Source: Pterois miles (lineage: Eukaryota; Chordata; Actinopteri; Perciformes; Scorpaenidae). Taken from it: DNA of 64,000 nt. Both the position numbers and the translations under genes were made by a program. Location of the stretch: positions 1,921,501 through 1,985,500 of the forward strand of contig CAMQGK010000318.1 of the NCBI GenBank assembly GCA_947000775.1, given 5' to 3'. This document shows, in pieces, positions 50,201 through 60,341 of the stretch (position 1 is the first letter of the stretch; each line of letters starts with the position of its first letter). The notes under the pieces were generated by a model, which saw only the letters and a list, made by a program, of their open reading frames with translations, was not told the DNA's origin and searched no databases.

Positions 50201-53200
50201 ATACTAAACTCTGTCATGGAGAAAGTGCCCTAGAAAGTCTAGCTACGAAATCATTATTTGCTTTTCTTTAGAAGATCAAGTGGTTAAGTCATTTTTAGCG
50301 CTGCTGATCCTGTATTTTTTTTTTTTTTTTTTTTTAAAGCTCAGGTCTCAGGCTGAGGCCTACAATAGACGCCCACCCACGCCACACATACACAGAAACA
50401 CCCAACCGCCTAGACACACAAATAAGTGCAGGACACTGACATGTCACCTGGATTAGTGCACTCTTGACACCACACTGAGCACTTTAATGGACTTAAACTG
50501 TTGTAAATGCGTGCATGTCAGTGGGAGATGTGCATGAATGCATGTCTGCTTCTGTTCTGTTTTTCTGGAAACAAACAAGTGTATTTGCCTGTATTTAAGT
50601 TACAAGGTGCAGGTAATATACTCTGTGTGCACTTGTGTTTGTGTGTGTGTTTTGTTTGTAGTGGGTGCTTGTGTGTAAAATTCTGCATGTAGTGAACTCA
50701 TGGAAATTAGCACCACTCAAATGCTGGTAAAATATTGCTCCTAGATATGCTTCACTCACCAGCCAAATAAAACAATGGTAATCTATTGAGTGGCTGGTAG
50801 ATAGTGGAATCCATCAGCCACAGTGGCAGGTGGACAAAAAAGTTCATTTCCAACCCTGAGTCGAGCTTCTAAAATAGTACGCACACATGCTGGTTGGCTT
50901 CCTTAAGCTCTGTCTTAAGTTGCACATTGCTCATCCACAAGAGGGAAGCACAGCCACCACCTGTCTACAGTAAGCTACCATGTGGAGGATTTTTAAAAAT
51001 GGCTGCTGTGGGGTTTCCTTTTTTACTGTATTTAAGTCCAGATCCACGTTAAGAAAACCACCACAGTTTACCTATGGCAGTGCAATGCAGAGAAACCTCT
51101 GAATTGGTGGGCTCTTGTACCTGCTACCACTTAAAGCAGACTTGAATTACGGTACAGTAAATGTTGAAACATAATGTAACCGTAGTAGCACAAGAAGAGG
51201 ACCGTAATAAAGTTAGCAAACTGACTCTGTCAGTTAAGCAGCGCTCTTTATCAGACGTTTGTGAACACTTACCCACCATAAACTGCTGGTCATAGCAAGT
51301 AAGGCTATAGCAGCAAAAACCCCTGAGTGTGCTGAATGGAGAAAAGGTGTGTTTTTTGTTGGTAAGAGGAAAACTGTGTTATATCCAGGGCTGTTAGTCG
51401 ATTAAAATGTTTAATCACAATTAATCGCATGCTTGATCATAGTTAAACACAAATTAATCACATTTTTTATCTGTTCAAAGGGAGATTTGTCAGGTATTTA
51501 ATACTCTTATCATGGGAGTGGTCAAATATGCTGCTTTATGCAACTGTATGTATATATTTATTATTGGAGATCAATTAACAACACAAAACACTTAAAAATA
51601 TTCCTGAAACCCTCACGGGTACTGCATTTAGCAGAAAAAAATATACTCAAATCATAACAATCTAATCATAACATACAGCATTGCCATAAAATGGCAAACT
51701 CAAGCCTAGCAGACAGCAGCAGCTGTCAGTGTGTCAGTGTGCTGACTTGACTATAATTTGCCCCCCAAACTGCATGTGATTATCATAAAGTGTCCATGTC
51801 TGTAAATGGGAGATTCGTGGGTACCCATAGAACCCATTTTCATTCACATATCTAGAGGTCAGAGGTCAAAGGACCCTTTTGAAAATGGCTGTTTGAAACT
51901 ATATTTAAGTTGCAAACTATATTTAACTTCCTTTGCGACAAGATAGTGTACACGGTTGGTACTGATGGATTCCTTAGGTTTTCTAGTTTCATATGATCTT
52001 CACTCTGGCTTTAAAACTGAGCCTGGTACAACCTCGGAAAGACTGAATGCATTAATGTGTTAAAGAGAAATAGTGGCGTTTAAATGAATATGCGTTAACT
52101 CGTTATTTTTGCGTTAACTTTGACAGCCCTAGTTATATCTCATTTCAAAAGTTATAGCCACGTGCAGCTAGTTACAGACTGGTCAGTTCATCAGTTGTTG
52201 GTGGGAAAGTGTATTTGTTAATGGTTTTGAGTAAACATTTTATTATGCTAGATAAATGCTCTAGTCCTTCCCCTGCACCCTCTGCTGTACTATGATTATG
52301 TTATATCAGGGACTAATACCTGTCATGTCTCTCTCCGCCAGTGACATTGACTTGGTAGTTTTTGGAAAGTGGGAGACCCTCCCGCTCTGGACGCTGGAAG
52401 AGGCTCTCCGGAAGAGGAACGTCGCAGACGAGAACTCCATCAAAGTTTTGGACAAGGCCACGGTAAGACTCTCAAGTGTGCCTTGTGTTGTTGGTTTTAG
52501 TCTTTCTTCCTTGACAAGGATTTAATGTCAGTCAGTTTAAATGACCAGTCATGTTGCATTGTGCGAATCCACAAGTGAAATTGTCTGACGTGTGGCAAAT
52601 ATGAATAATAACAGTCAACAATCATAGTTTCAGGCATTAATCAGTATGGTTGTCGCTGTCATATTTCATAATGAAGGTTCACAAACTGTAAGTCATGCCA
52701 ACACATGCTTTTGTGACTGTTCCAAAAGCCTAACTACACTGGTTAACATGCAAGCTTTGTATTCAGTCATGTGTGCAGACATGTGCATCCAGGGAAACGC
52801 CTCAGGAGTTTCACTGTAACTTCATGAGAATAAGGTTGTAGGTTTGTATTGGCCAACACGTCCACTGACAGACACAATATTGGTAGTGTAGTGTGCTTTG
52901 CTTTGAATCTTTTAAGTCTTCCTGATGATGTTTTTTTTTTTTTGTTTTTAAACCACTCCCAACCTCATATTAGTGATTATTTATAAACAGTGCATAGATT
53001 GTATGTTCTGTTAATCTGAGTTTTATTTTTCTTTCAGGACTTAAAGGATTTGAATAAAGCTTTTTCCTTTGTGTTTCAACTTTAGTTAGGGATTTTAAAT
53101 AGCAGATTAGCAACTTAAATCTTTGCTGAAGTAGTTTAGTTAAGAAGATCAGAGAATGGGGGTTTTTGTGTGATTGCATATGTGTTTTTGTTTTCAGGCT

Positions 53201-56200
53201 TACAATAGACTTACAAGTACAATTATGGATGCAGGTTTAATAACAAGTGTCGTACAGCAGAAAGTCGGTGAGGCGCTTGAGCTAAGTGTTTGACTATTGC
53301 GATTGTTTGATTGTTTGTTGTCCGACTGCCTCAGTATCAGTTCCGGTGTCGTGTGTGTTCCAGGTTCCCATCATCAAACTGACGGACTCCTTCACTGAGG
53401 TCAAAGTGGACATCAGCTTCAACGTGAAGAGCGGCGTTAAAGCTGCCCGGCTCATCAAGGAATTCAAAGAGGTACGGTTTGCAACACTTTGTTCACAAAA
53501 TGTCTTTCCTGTATTTACATTTTTATATATCCTTTGAATACATAACCTTTATGATGAACACCTGTAACCAGTGTTGTGGGTGTTTGATTATGACTGTACT
53601 TTATTATCATCATCTTCATCATCATCGTCACAGTGTGACATCACTTCGTGAAGAAACAGAGAAGGGAAAAACGTAGACGCAATGGTCAACTCAGTCCAAA
53701 GTTATGCTTATAGAGCCCCTTTCTTTAGCACAGAGGTAGTAACATTTTTCCCAAGCTATGTGGGCTCAACAGATAGTATTGCCTCAAAATGCCTTTTGCT
53801 ATCTAACCAGTTGCTCTCAAATTTTTGTAGAGGCCTGACATAATATGGTTTCCTTCTTACAACATTAAAAACAACATAGTTGTTATTTAAGAATGTAAGT
53901 AGCACATTTAGCTTATAACAGCATTTTTTAAGAAATGTCCAACATCACAGAAAGTCATTTGATTCAAAAACATTGCTTAATGTAGATTTAATAACTTGTG
54001 TGACATAATAAGAGTAATATCAGAATGGGAATGTTTTGAAGTGGGCCTTCGATATATAACTGATCATGATGACAGGGCACTAAAATCCTGCACTTGTTTA
54101 TCCTCTAGAGGGTGCTGTAGGCATCAACATCCACCATGTCCTCACTGTGTCTGTGTTTTGTCCTGTAGAAATACCCTGTGCTGCCTTACCTGGTGCTGGT
54201 GCTGAAGCAGTTCCTACTGCAGAGGGACCTCAATGAGGTTTTCACTGGTGGAATTGGCTCCTACAGTCTCTTCCTCATGGCTGTCAGCTTCCTACAGGTC
54301 AGATACACTTGGTCATTGTCAAGAGCTCTTAATGTTTTATCAATGGTTGTTTGTCTTGAATATTTTCTTTTCTTATTGATGTACCTATAAAAGACATTTG
54401 GTCTTATCAGAGAACTCTTTTACAGTTCTGTAATTTTGTTTTTGTCCATTCCAGTTGCTTTTTTTAAATTTATAAGTATTTCCAACAATGGTGATTCTTG
54501 AACACCCGTATTAGAAAAATATCCATAATTCTTAACAGTTGGAGACAGCACTACATGCAGTATTCAGAGTAAATAATGTAGAGACTGTCATGTTATCTTA
54601 GCATCTAAATGTCTCAACAACTCATTTGCAATAATTCCACTCGCACTGCGTGTTTTCCAGCTTCACTACAGGGAGGACGTGTGCAGTCCCAACATCAACA
54701 TCGGTGTTCTGCTCATTGAATTCTTTGAGCTCTACGGTCGCCACTTCAACTACCTGAAAACAGGCATCAGGATAAAAGACGGCGGTTGCTACGTTGCCAA
54801 AGACGAGGTTCAGAAGAACATGATGGACGGCTACAGGCCCTCCATGCTCTACATCGAGGACCCACTACAGCCAGGTAGGAACAGTGAACACAAAAGGACA
54901 AAAGGGTTTGGGGTAGGGAATGGCAGGTTGTCAGGTTCTCATATTTACACAAATTGACCATCTGTCTTATCAACAGATAACGATGTTGGTCGGAGTTCAT
55001 ACGGAGCCATGCAGGTGAAGCAGGCATTTGACTATGCCTACGTGGTGCTCAGCCACGCTGTGTCACCCATCGCCAAGTACTATCCCAATAACGAGACCGA
55101 GAGGTAAAATTTGGAATAGTGGTTGATCAATCACAGCATCCTTAGTAGCAGTTTGTTATTGCAATATTCAGTCATATACTGTCATTGTTTATGTTGAGTA
55201 TTTCAGTTGTTCTTGTCATGGTTGCCATTTTATCATACTAAACTTAGGTCATTAGTAGTAACATTTGCTATGCAACTGTTGTATAATCAGTCGTATAACA
55301 GTTATACCGCCTTCTGTATCCCATCACAGCATACTTGGCCGAATAATCCGGGTAACACAGGAAGTGGATGAGTACAGGGATTGGATCCGGAAGAACTGGG
55401 GGAGCCCGTCTCAGAATGATCTGCCACTCAACAGTACGTTCACACTATTTTGTTCAATTCCAAAAATATTTCTTAGAAGAGAGGTCAAAGGAGGGGTCTG
55501 TTGAATCTGGCCTGGTATGGGCTGGAACCGGGGATGTCACAAGAACCGCTACTTAAGTAGAAAGTTGATGCCAAAATTCAGAAAATGTGACGGAACTTGT
55601 TTTTGCTTCAGTGTGGGGCTTGAGACTAATGACATTTAAAATCCAAAAGGATGCAGTAAACTCACTATTGACTTGTCCAGGGGACGCATCCTATTTTTCC
55701 CTGATAATCAGGCTCTGAAGTCATCAGTACACCCGCCACTTGGGCAGACAGAAAAAATGCTAGTGACGGGAATAGAGAGCCGTAGTTATCCGCTTTCTTC
55801 TTACTGACGCTTAAGACAGTTACGCACGCACAATGACACATGTGCACGCTGTATCACTCAGTTTGTTTTGGACCGGAGCCACGGCGAAGAGGAAAAATAT
55901 GCCCTCTCAAGCATGGCGCTACTACTACTAAACATGGATGGGATGCACCTTGTTTTTCCCAGATAATGCAACACTGTGAACAACAAATCAGTGTTGAAAT
56001 CAACAGGAGAGTTAATAACGTTAGCGGTTAGCAGCAGGTGGGCAGCACAGTCCTGCTTGGTTCAACAGCAGAGTTGTAAATGTTAACGGAGGTGCCATTG
56101 AGTTATTATTTTGAGATGTTCACAGTCTGCTCAGCAAAATGATCATTGGCTGCAGGTAAATTACAACGTTATCATGATGTGTTCAAATGGAATCTGATAA

Positions 56201-57898
56201 AATTAAGTTTTTGGCAAGAAACTTGAATGAATCCAGTTGTTTGGAGGAGATGTTTTCACATCAATATAAAATAAATATTAGAGGGAATTATGACCTAGAT
56301 AACTCCCAACGCTGGTTCTCAATGTTTAACATTTTGTTTTTTAAATATTGTATTTTTAAGTATTGAATTGGGTATCAAGAATCATGGATTTTTACTGGTA
56401 TTGGTATTGACTTCTACGTTACTGATATTGTGACATCCCTAGCTGTAACTACAGTAGCAGAGCTCTATAAACTCTGGACTGAGTTGACATTTGTGTCTTA
56501 AGTTTTTCCTTCTCTCTTTTTATAGGAAATGACGTCGCACTGTTTGAGTCCCAGCAGCTCGACGAGTGCAACAACAATGTTCCAGATGACGATGATGACG
56601 ATGTTGTCGTAGTCCTACCGTCAGCTCCCCACAGCAAAGCCTCCTCCAATTCCTCCTCTCCATCCCCCTCACTGCGCTCCTCTCCCTCCTCCTCTCCGCT
56701 GTCACCTTCTTCCACGTCCTCCACCTCCAGCTCCAGTGATGCGGTCAGTTTCGCAGGCCGACACACAGCCTTTGAATATTGTGCTATCTGTAGCACTTCA
56801 TGCGTTACAACTTTATGGTGCCATTCTTGCCCTATTATTTACTATTTTGTTCATTTTCCCCAGGACTCTGACGGCACGCCGTGTAAGACAGCCAAGCAGC
56901 AGTCTGGCCGGGGCTCCAGTGCCCACAGAGAAAAGTCTGCTGTTGTCAATAACAACCGAGCACAGAGCCACACTAACAGCACTCCATCTGGAAGCAACAA
57001 GGGGGGAAAGGTATGCTCAGCTTTTCTTTATTATGTACATATACAACACATTATGCACCACAAGATTAAAGGGGAACTATGCCCATTTTTTAATTGATAC
57101 ATGCTATTTCTATGGTCTAAGTCAGTCCAAAAATATATTACGAAACATGAACAACTGATGAATTGGGAGAGAAGTTATAGATGACACTGAGAACACCCAG
57201 AGGAATGATCTGAGTATAAGGGGACATTTTCTGTTTCACAACTGACAAAACTACTATAGAATAAAGTTCATTTGGGTATAAAATAATGAAATAAACATTT
57301 TGTCCACAAAATCAGCCTCCCTTTCTCATGCAGCAGCTCCAGACTTTATAACCTATGACATCACATGTTTGAGGTTTTAAGAGACTTCTCTGGTTTTTGG
57401 CTTTGAAAGAGCGGAGCTCATGTTCACAAATATTGACTGTACTTTGGTAGACCATGGAAATAACATGTTGGAATTCCTAATTTGAATGGTGGTTGAACGG
57501 GTCCCCTTAATAAAAAGAAACTGTACTGTTAAATGTGTATCACTGAACACAACATATGAGATCACGAAGCACCCAATAATATCATAAATATGTGGAATTT
57601 TCTTATGAAATATCCTGGATAGAGAGCTATTAAATGAAACAGTTTTATATTTCTACATCATTACCAGCACACAGTGAATACTCAAGGGAAATCCTGCAGG
57701 AACTTAGATTTTTATTGTCCTTGCGTGTCCTTTCCCCAGGCCAGGATGTCACGTTCTCACCAAAAGAGCGGCCACCACGGGCAGCAGAGCTCCTCCTCCA
57801 GCGCCAAAAGCCACCAGAGCAACAAGCCACACCACCAGGGCAACAGCAAGAAGAGGAAAAATGTGCGAGACTCTACACAAGAGGACCTCTGCAGATAG
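29251..57898 (+). CDS. tent4b: Terminal nucleotidyltransferase 4B (PAPD5), non-canonical poly(A) polymerase
   Basis: Twelve exons: 29251-29813, 47438-47561, 50073-50119, 52342-52462, 53364-53471, 54169-54297, 54661-54874, 54977-55103, 55330-55433, 56526-56743, 56864-57010, 57740-57898. Phases agree and give 686 aa. The start MDPRIAWFQPEQRGPANN matches the long TENT4 N-terminus. Residues 1-187 are Gly/Gln/Asn-rich with a basic NKRKRDNKAST. The nucleotidyltransferase fold has GS at 234-235 and metal-binding Asp at 246, 248 (SDIDLVVFG) and 301 (EVKVDISF), so it looks active. The PAP-associated part has GGIGSYSLFLMAVSFLQ and YLKTGIRIKDGG. The Ser/Asp-rich tail carries KKRK (671-674) and ends STQEDLCR. 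The family adds A-rich, sometimes mixed, tails to nuclear RNAs for exosome trimming or protection. TENT4B rather than TENT4A rests on synteny. Intron 1 is 17.6 kb. Confidence 0.96.
32692..32999 (-). mobile_element. L2-like retroelement 3' fragment, reversed
   Basis: Read on minus it starts CATCAATCCATCCTCAAACG and CTTATCCCGTTAGGGGTCGC and continues with CCCTGGACAGGTTACCAGTC and GGCAATTTAGAG. Same family as 203-548 with a small internal deletion; ends are approximate. Confidence 0.8.
35500..35738 (-). repeat. Second copy of the B-box-containing repeat
   Basis: Reverse complement of 20267-20524. On minus it reads TAACAGAGTTAGCCTGCAGC, then GAGGGTTCGAGTCCTATCC. This copy lacks about 20 bp between GTATGT and GAGGGTT that the other copy has. 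Confidence 0.6.
37830..38935 (+). mobile_element. hAT-like MITE copy with two nested insertions
   Basis: The interior matches the element at 51386-52131, for example GTATTTAATACTCTTA, GGGAGTGGT, TTTATTATTGGAGA, AAACCCTCAC.GGTACT and GGGTACCCATAGAACCCATT. Two segments are extra: about 38103-38262, a repeat beginning AAGTCAAGTCAAACTATA, and the SINE at 38377-38715. Both terminal repeats are eroded, so this copy is older than the one at 51386. Confidence 0.75.
38377..38715 (-). mobile_element. tRNA-derived SINE nested in a hAT-like MITE
   Basis: Same SINE as 25337-25674 with A box TAGCTCAGTCTGTAGGG and B box GGTTCAAGTCC on minus. It interrupts GATTATCATA|AAGTG of the MITE, as shown by the intact sequence at 51779-51795. 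Confidence 0.85.
40680..41225. mobile_element. Two adjacent hAT-like MITE remnants
   Basis: TAGGGCCGCAATTAACGATT at 40679 opens one element and TAGGGATGCACTGATACCAC at 40942 a second. Both starts are typical ends of common teleost hAT-like repeats, and 44500-44815 carries sequence related to the first. Right ends are not resolved. Confidence 0.45.
41259..41460. mobile_element. Repeat with 51-bp foldback arms
   Basis: It starts TAGGGCTGGGTATCGGTACT, a known type of teleost repeat end. Inside, 41334-41384 and 41391-41441 are reverse complements over 51 bp with four mismatches and a six-base spacer (AAGTTT). RNA or single-stranded DNA from here would form a long hairpin. Confidence 0.7.
43020..43960. 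mobile_element. Composite of hAT-like MITE fragments
   Basis: It starts TTAGGGATGCTAATTTTG and TTAACCGACAAGATTAGCGC. The interior (43280-43600) is GC-richer, with an imperfect direct repeat GCGGCGTAACTTCAGCG / GCGGCGTAACTCCAGCG type, and holds a 104-codon frame with no known domain. From about 43760 it continues with the right part of the 51386-type element (CCTTTGCGACAAG, TTTTCTAGTTTCATATGAT, ACAACCTCTGAAAGA). Confidence 0.5.
44272..44368. mobile_element. 97-bp MITE with 12-bp perfect terminal inverted repeats
   Basis: TTAGGGATGTCC at 44272-44283 pairs exactly with GGACATCCCTAA at 44357-44368. The interior has GATCCGAAGGGTCGGTATCGG. No target duplication was found. It is the shortest complete inverted-repeat element in the window. 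Confidence 0.7.
44500..44815. mobile_element. hAT-like MITE remnant
   Basis: TAATTATTTGATTAGTCGAT and ATGAATCGATAATGAAAATA at the two ends fit the family of ATTAACGATTATTTTCAT-type teleost repeats. Boundaries are approximate. Confidence 0.45.
46371..46551 (+). mobile_element. Truncated L2-like fragment with 11-bp TSD
   Basis: Only the first half of the family sequence (CATCCATCTGCAACCGCTTA to GGGCAGTTTAGAGT) is present. TGTAAATGTGT occurs directly before (46360-46370) and after (46552-46562). A duplication flanking a copy that lacks the usual far end suggests internal priming or truncated reverse transcription. Confidence 0.75.
48266..49052. mobile_element. 787-bp MITE with 26-bp perfect terminal inverted repeats
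   Basis: 48266-48291 (AGGCCCTGTTCAGACCTGGT and six more bases) is the exact reverse complement of 49027-49052. Sub-terminal motifs also recur inverted or direct (GATCCGA, TCTTGAGTG). No transposase is encoded. Lies in tent4b intron 2. No clear target duplication; superfamily not assigned. Confidence 0.85.
51386..52131. mobile_element. 746-bp hAT-like MITE with perfect 8-bp TSD
   Basis: The element starts CAGGGCTGTTAGTCGATTAA and ends TTGACAGCCCTA. Terminal nine bases CAGGGCTGT and TAGGGCTGT are inverted with one mismatch. GTTATATC is duplicated exactly at 51378-51385 and 52132-52139. An 8-bp duplication and a (C/T)AGGG end are hAT hallmarks. No transposase frame is present. A damaged copy lies at 37830-38935 and a fragment at about 43760-43960. 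It lies in tent4b intron 3. Confidence 0.9.
55529..56441. mobile_element. 913-bp hAT-like MITE with 8-bp TSD in tent4b intron 9
   Basis: It starts CGGGGATGTCACAAGAA and ends ATTGTGACATCCCTA, so the ends match as inverted repeats over about 12 bp. The flanks GCTGGAAC (55521-55528) and GCTGTAAC (56442-56449) are an 8-bp target duplication with one mismatch. The right end lies only 84 bp before the acceptor of tent4b exon 10. Confidence 0.8.
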
Positions 57899-60060
57899 GG
57901 ATGACCTCGTTTGCCCCCCCCTCCTCGCTCCCCGTTCTTGTCTGCAACTGACTGACTGTCCTGTCCCACTTCTGCTGCCAGACTCCAGCCTCGGGAGGTT
58001 GTTAGAAGTATTAAAGCATCCTACAGCGTCTGTCTCTCTGTCAAGCTTTTTCGGGGTGACAAGCAACAATTTCTAGCAGGAAAAAAAGAAAAAAAAAGAA
58101 GAATTGTTATAGGAAATGGGGTTTAATTTCTTGAACCTGAACTGAAATCACAATGGATGAATGCTCATTTGCTTCCCAGTAGCTTCTTTTATGAAGTGGT
58201 TTTCCCTCTCACAGCCAGCATCTACACATGCCTCTTGCGCCTCCTGCTGTACAGGAATAGACAGGTTGGGTGTCTGGAATCTACTCTGGAGCAATACCTG
58301 GAACTGCTGGCTGGATGAAAAATTTTATCAAAAAATACATAGATAAAAAAGAAGAAAAAAGCAAATGGCTGAAAATGTACAAAAACAAAAATGTCTTGTT
58401 GGACAACAGACAAACATGTACGCAGATTTTATTAAGATGGTAACTTACAAATGCAATCAGTAAGAGTGGGACATAACTTATGCATGAGATTTTTTTTTGT
58501 TGGTTGATTTTTCTGTTGGTTTAATCTGTTTTGTTATGTCTAAACAGGTTATACAAAGATTTGTACAAAAAAACGCATAAGCAAAAAAACATTTAAAAAA
58601 AAAATACAATTAAGAAGAAAATGTTTCTTATTACCTTTTTACAAGATATACCGATTGAAGACATGTAAACGTGCACATCTTGTGCCCTCAGCTTTTTGGC
58701 CAAAAATGCCGAGAGCTGGTTTGGGTCCCATTGCCAACATAAATCATCAGCATCTACTTTTACTCCTGGTTGCTCTCTGTGAGTGTGCTACAGTGTTAAC
58801 ATTTAGCCTTTCAGTGAGCCGACGCTCACATACAACCCTATAGATGACTGGATGGAGTCACCCAGCTCTCAATAGCACAGCCACACCAGTGTAGAGGCTT
58901 TAAGGTTTAAATTAATAAGGGGTGATAGCAGTTTTATCGAGAAATCCTACACTTGAAACAAAAAAAAAAAATGTGTTAACAATACAACTGTGGGTGATAA
59001 TGTGTACCTTTGGTAATGTACCCACTGCAAAAATCATTTGTATTTGTTAAATGTATTTATTTTTTTATTAATTATATGAACATAGTATGGATAAATGTAT
59101 TATTAACATTAGAGCCCATATCTTTTGAGTCCTATATTTGAAGTTGCGGGAAGGGTGGGGTGAGAACAGTTATGTTCAGGTACAGTAAAATTACCAACTT
59201 AATTATTTCATTGGGTTTTTTTTTTTTTTTTTTTTTCTTCAGTGACAGTTGAGTGACCAAGTTACTTTTGAAAACTTTTGAGAGACCATTTCACAAGTCC
59301 TACAGTGAGAATTTTGTTTTAATATGTGGCTGGTCTACTTACTTTAAAAGGGAGAGGATTTCTATTTTATTTTATAAAGCTATTATGGCAACAAACGCTT
59401 CTTCAATATGTCAACACCCCCCCCCCCCCCGTCCTCTGTTGTTGCAGTACAACAACTAACCTGTAGATGGAGCCATTGCTCCTGGTCTGAATCCACAGAG
59501 TTTGGGCTTGTATACTGCATTTGGATGCTTCATCTCTGCATTATTTTTGTGATTGACTTGATAATATTTCGACAGAGTAGAAAGTGTGCTTGCTGGAGGG
59601 AGTTGCACACCAAAGCACATCACAATCGTCTTTATTGTCTCTCTCCCCAAACACAAGAAAACAAGTAGCCAGCAATAACAACCACATTTCATGATGTGTT
59701 ATTACTCCACAGTGACAGCTGTAGCCACGGAATGACATGCCGAGCGTTAAGACAGTGAAGCACATCTGTTAAAAGTCCATGCACTAATTTACAGCTTATT
59801 TCTGGTGTTGAAAAGTTGAAAGTTTATTGTCCTCCCCTGTCATCCCTCTCAGTGCTGCAGTTTAAAATGCAGTATGTAAGCGCTGGTTTTTGTGGTAGAC
59901 GGACAAGGAGAAAGGTGAATAAAGTTAGCCGTGCCATCTGAATGTCCACTGACCATCTCTCTTCACTGCAGGAAACCTCCAAAACCCAACTGTACTCATC
60001 TGAAACGTTGTTTCTCTGCAGCTATTACAATTCATGCAATAAAAACAGTACAATTACAAA
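57899..60060 (+). other. tent4b: tent4b 3' UTR
   Basis: No further coding exon follows the TAG at 57896-57898. The 2.1 kb contains a 20-T-class run (59218-59236) and a 13-C-class run (59418-59430), and ends near AATAAA at 60038-60043 (GCAATAAAAACAG). AATAAA at about 59919 is an alternative. Confidence 0.6.
60038..60043 (+). terminator. tent4b: Likely distal tent4b polyadenylation signal
   Basis: AATAAA about 140 bp before the GC-rich start of the next gene; it is the last canonical signal before that promoter. Confidence 0.5.
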
Positions 60061-60179
60061 CCGCGTGTCTTGCTCAAGTTTTTGCTTTGCCTGTCTCACT
60101 TTTCTCTCTCTGCTAGAGTGTTAATGGTTCAATGTAAAGCGCACATGTTATGTAACTTGATATAGAAATCAAAAAACCG

Positions 60180-60341
60180 CGTGTGAGAGCGTTGGTAGGC
60201 GCGTGAGGGAGAGATGGAGGCGGAGCATCGTCTCTCGGCGCAGCGCGCGGGGACCCCAACACGCGCTCCCAGCCTCTACCTACCTACCTACCGGTCAGTG
60301 ATGTAGATTTCCTCACCGGGACATTATTTCAAACCTGTCAG
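60180..60341 (+). other. adcy7: 5' non-coding exon of the next gene, probably adcy7
   Basis: A short GC- and CpG-rich block (GGCGCGTGAGGG, CGGCGCAGCGCGCGGGG) ends in a consensus donor, CTGTCAG|GTAAGA at 60341/60342. No long coding frame starts in it and no other exon is visible to the window end, so it is likely a first exon followed by a long intron. The human order after TENT4B is ADCY7 on the same strand, which is the only reason for the name. ADCY7 would be a membrane adenylyl cyclase, but none of its coding sequence is in this window. Confidence 0.45.
60214..60306 (+). other. Upstream ORF in the 5' exon
   Basis: A complete 30-codon frame starts MEAEHRLSAQRAGTP and ends RSVM-stop inside the exon, 35 bp before the donor. 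If the exon is transcribed from upstream of 60214 this would be an upstream ORF. Confidence 0.3.
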
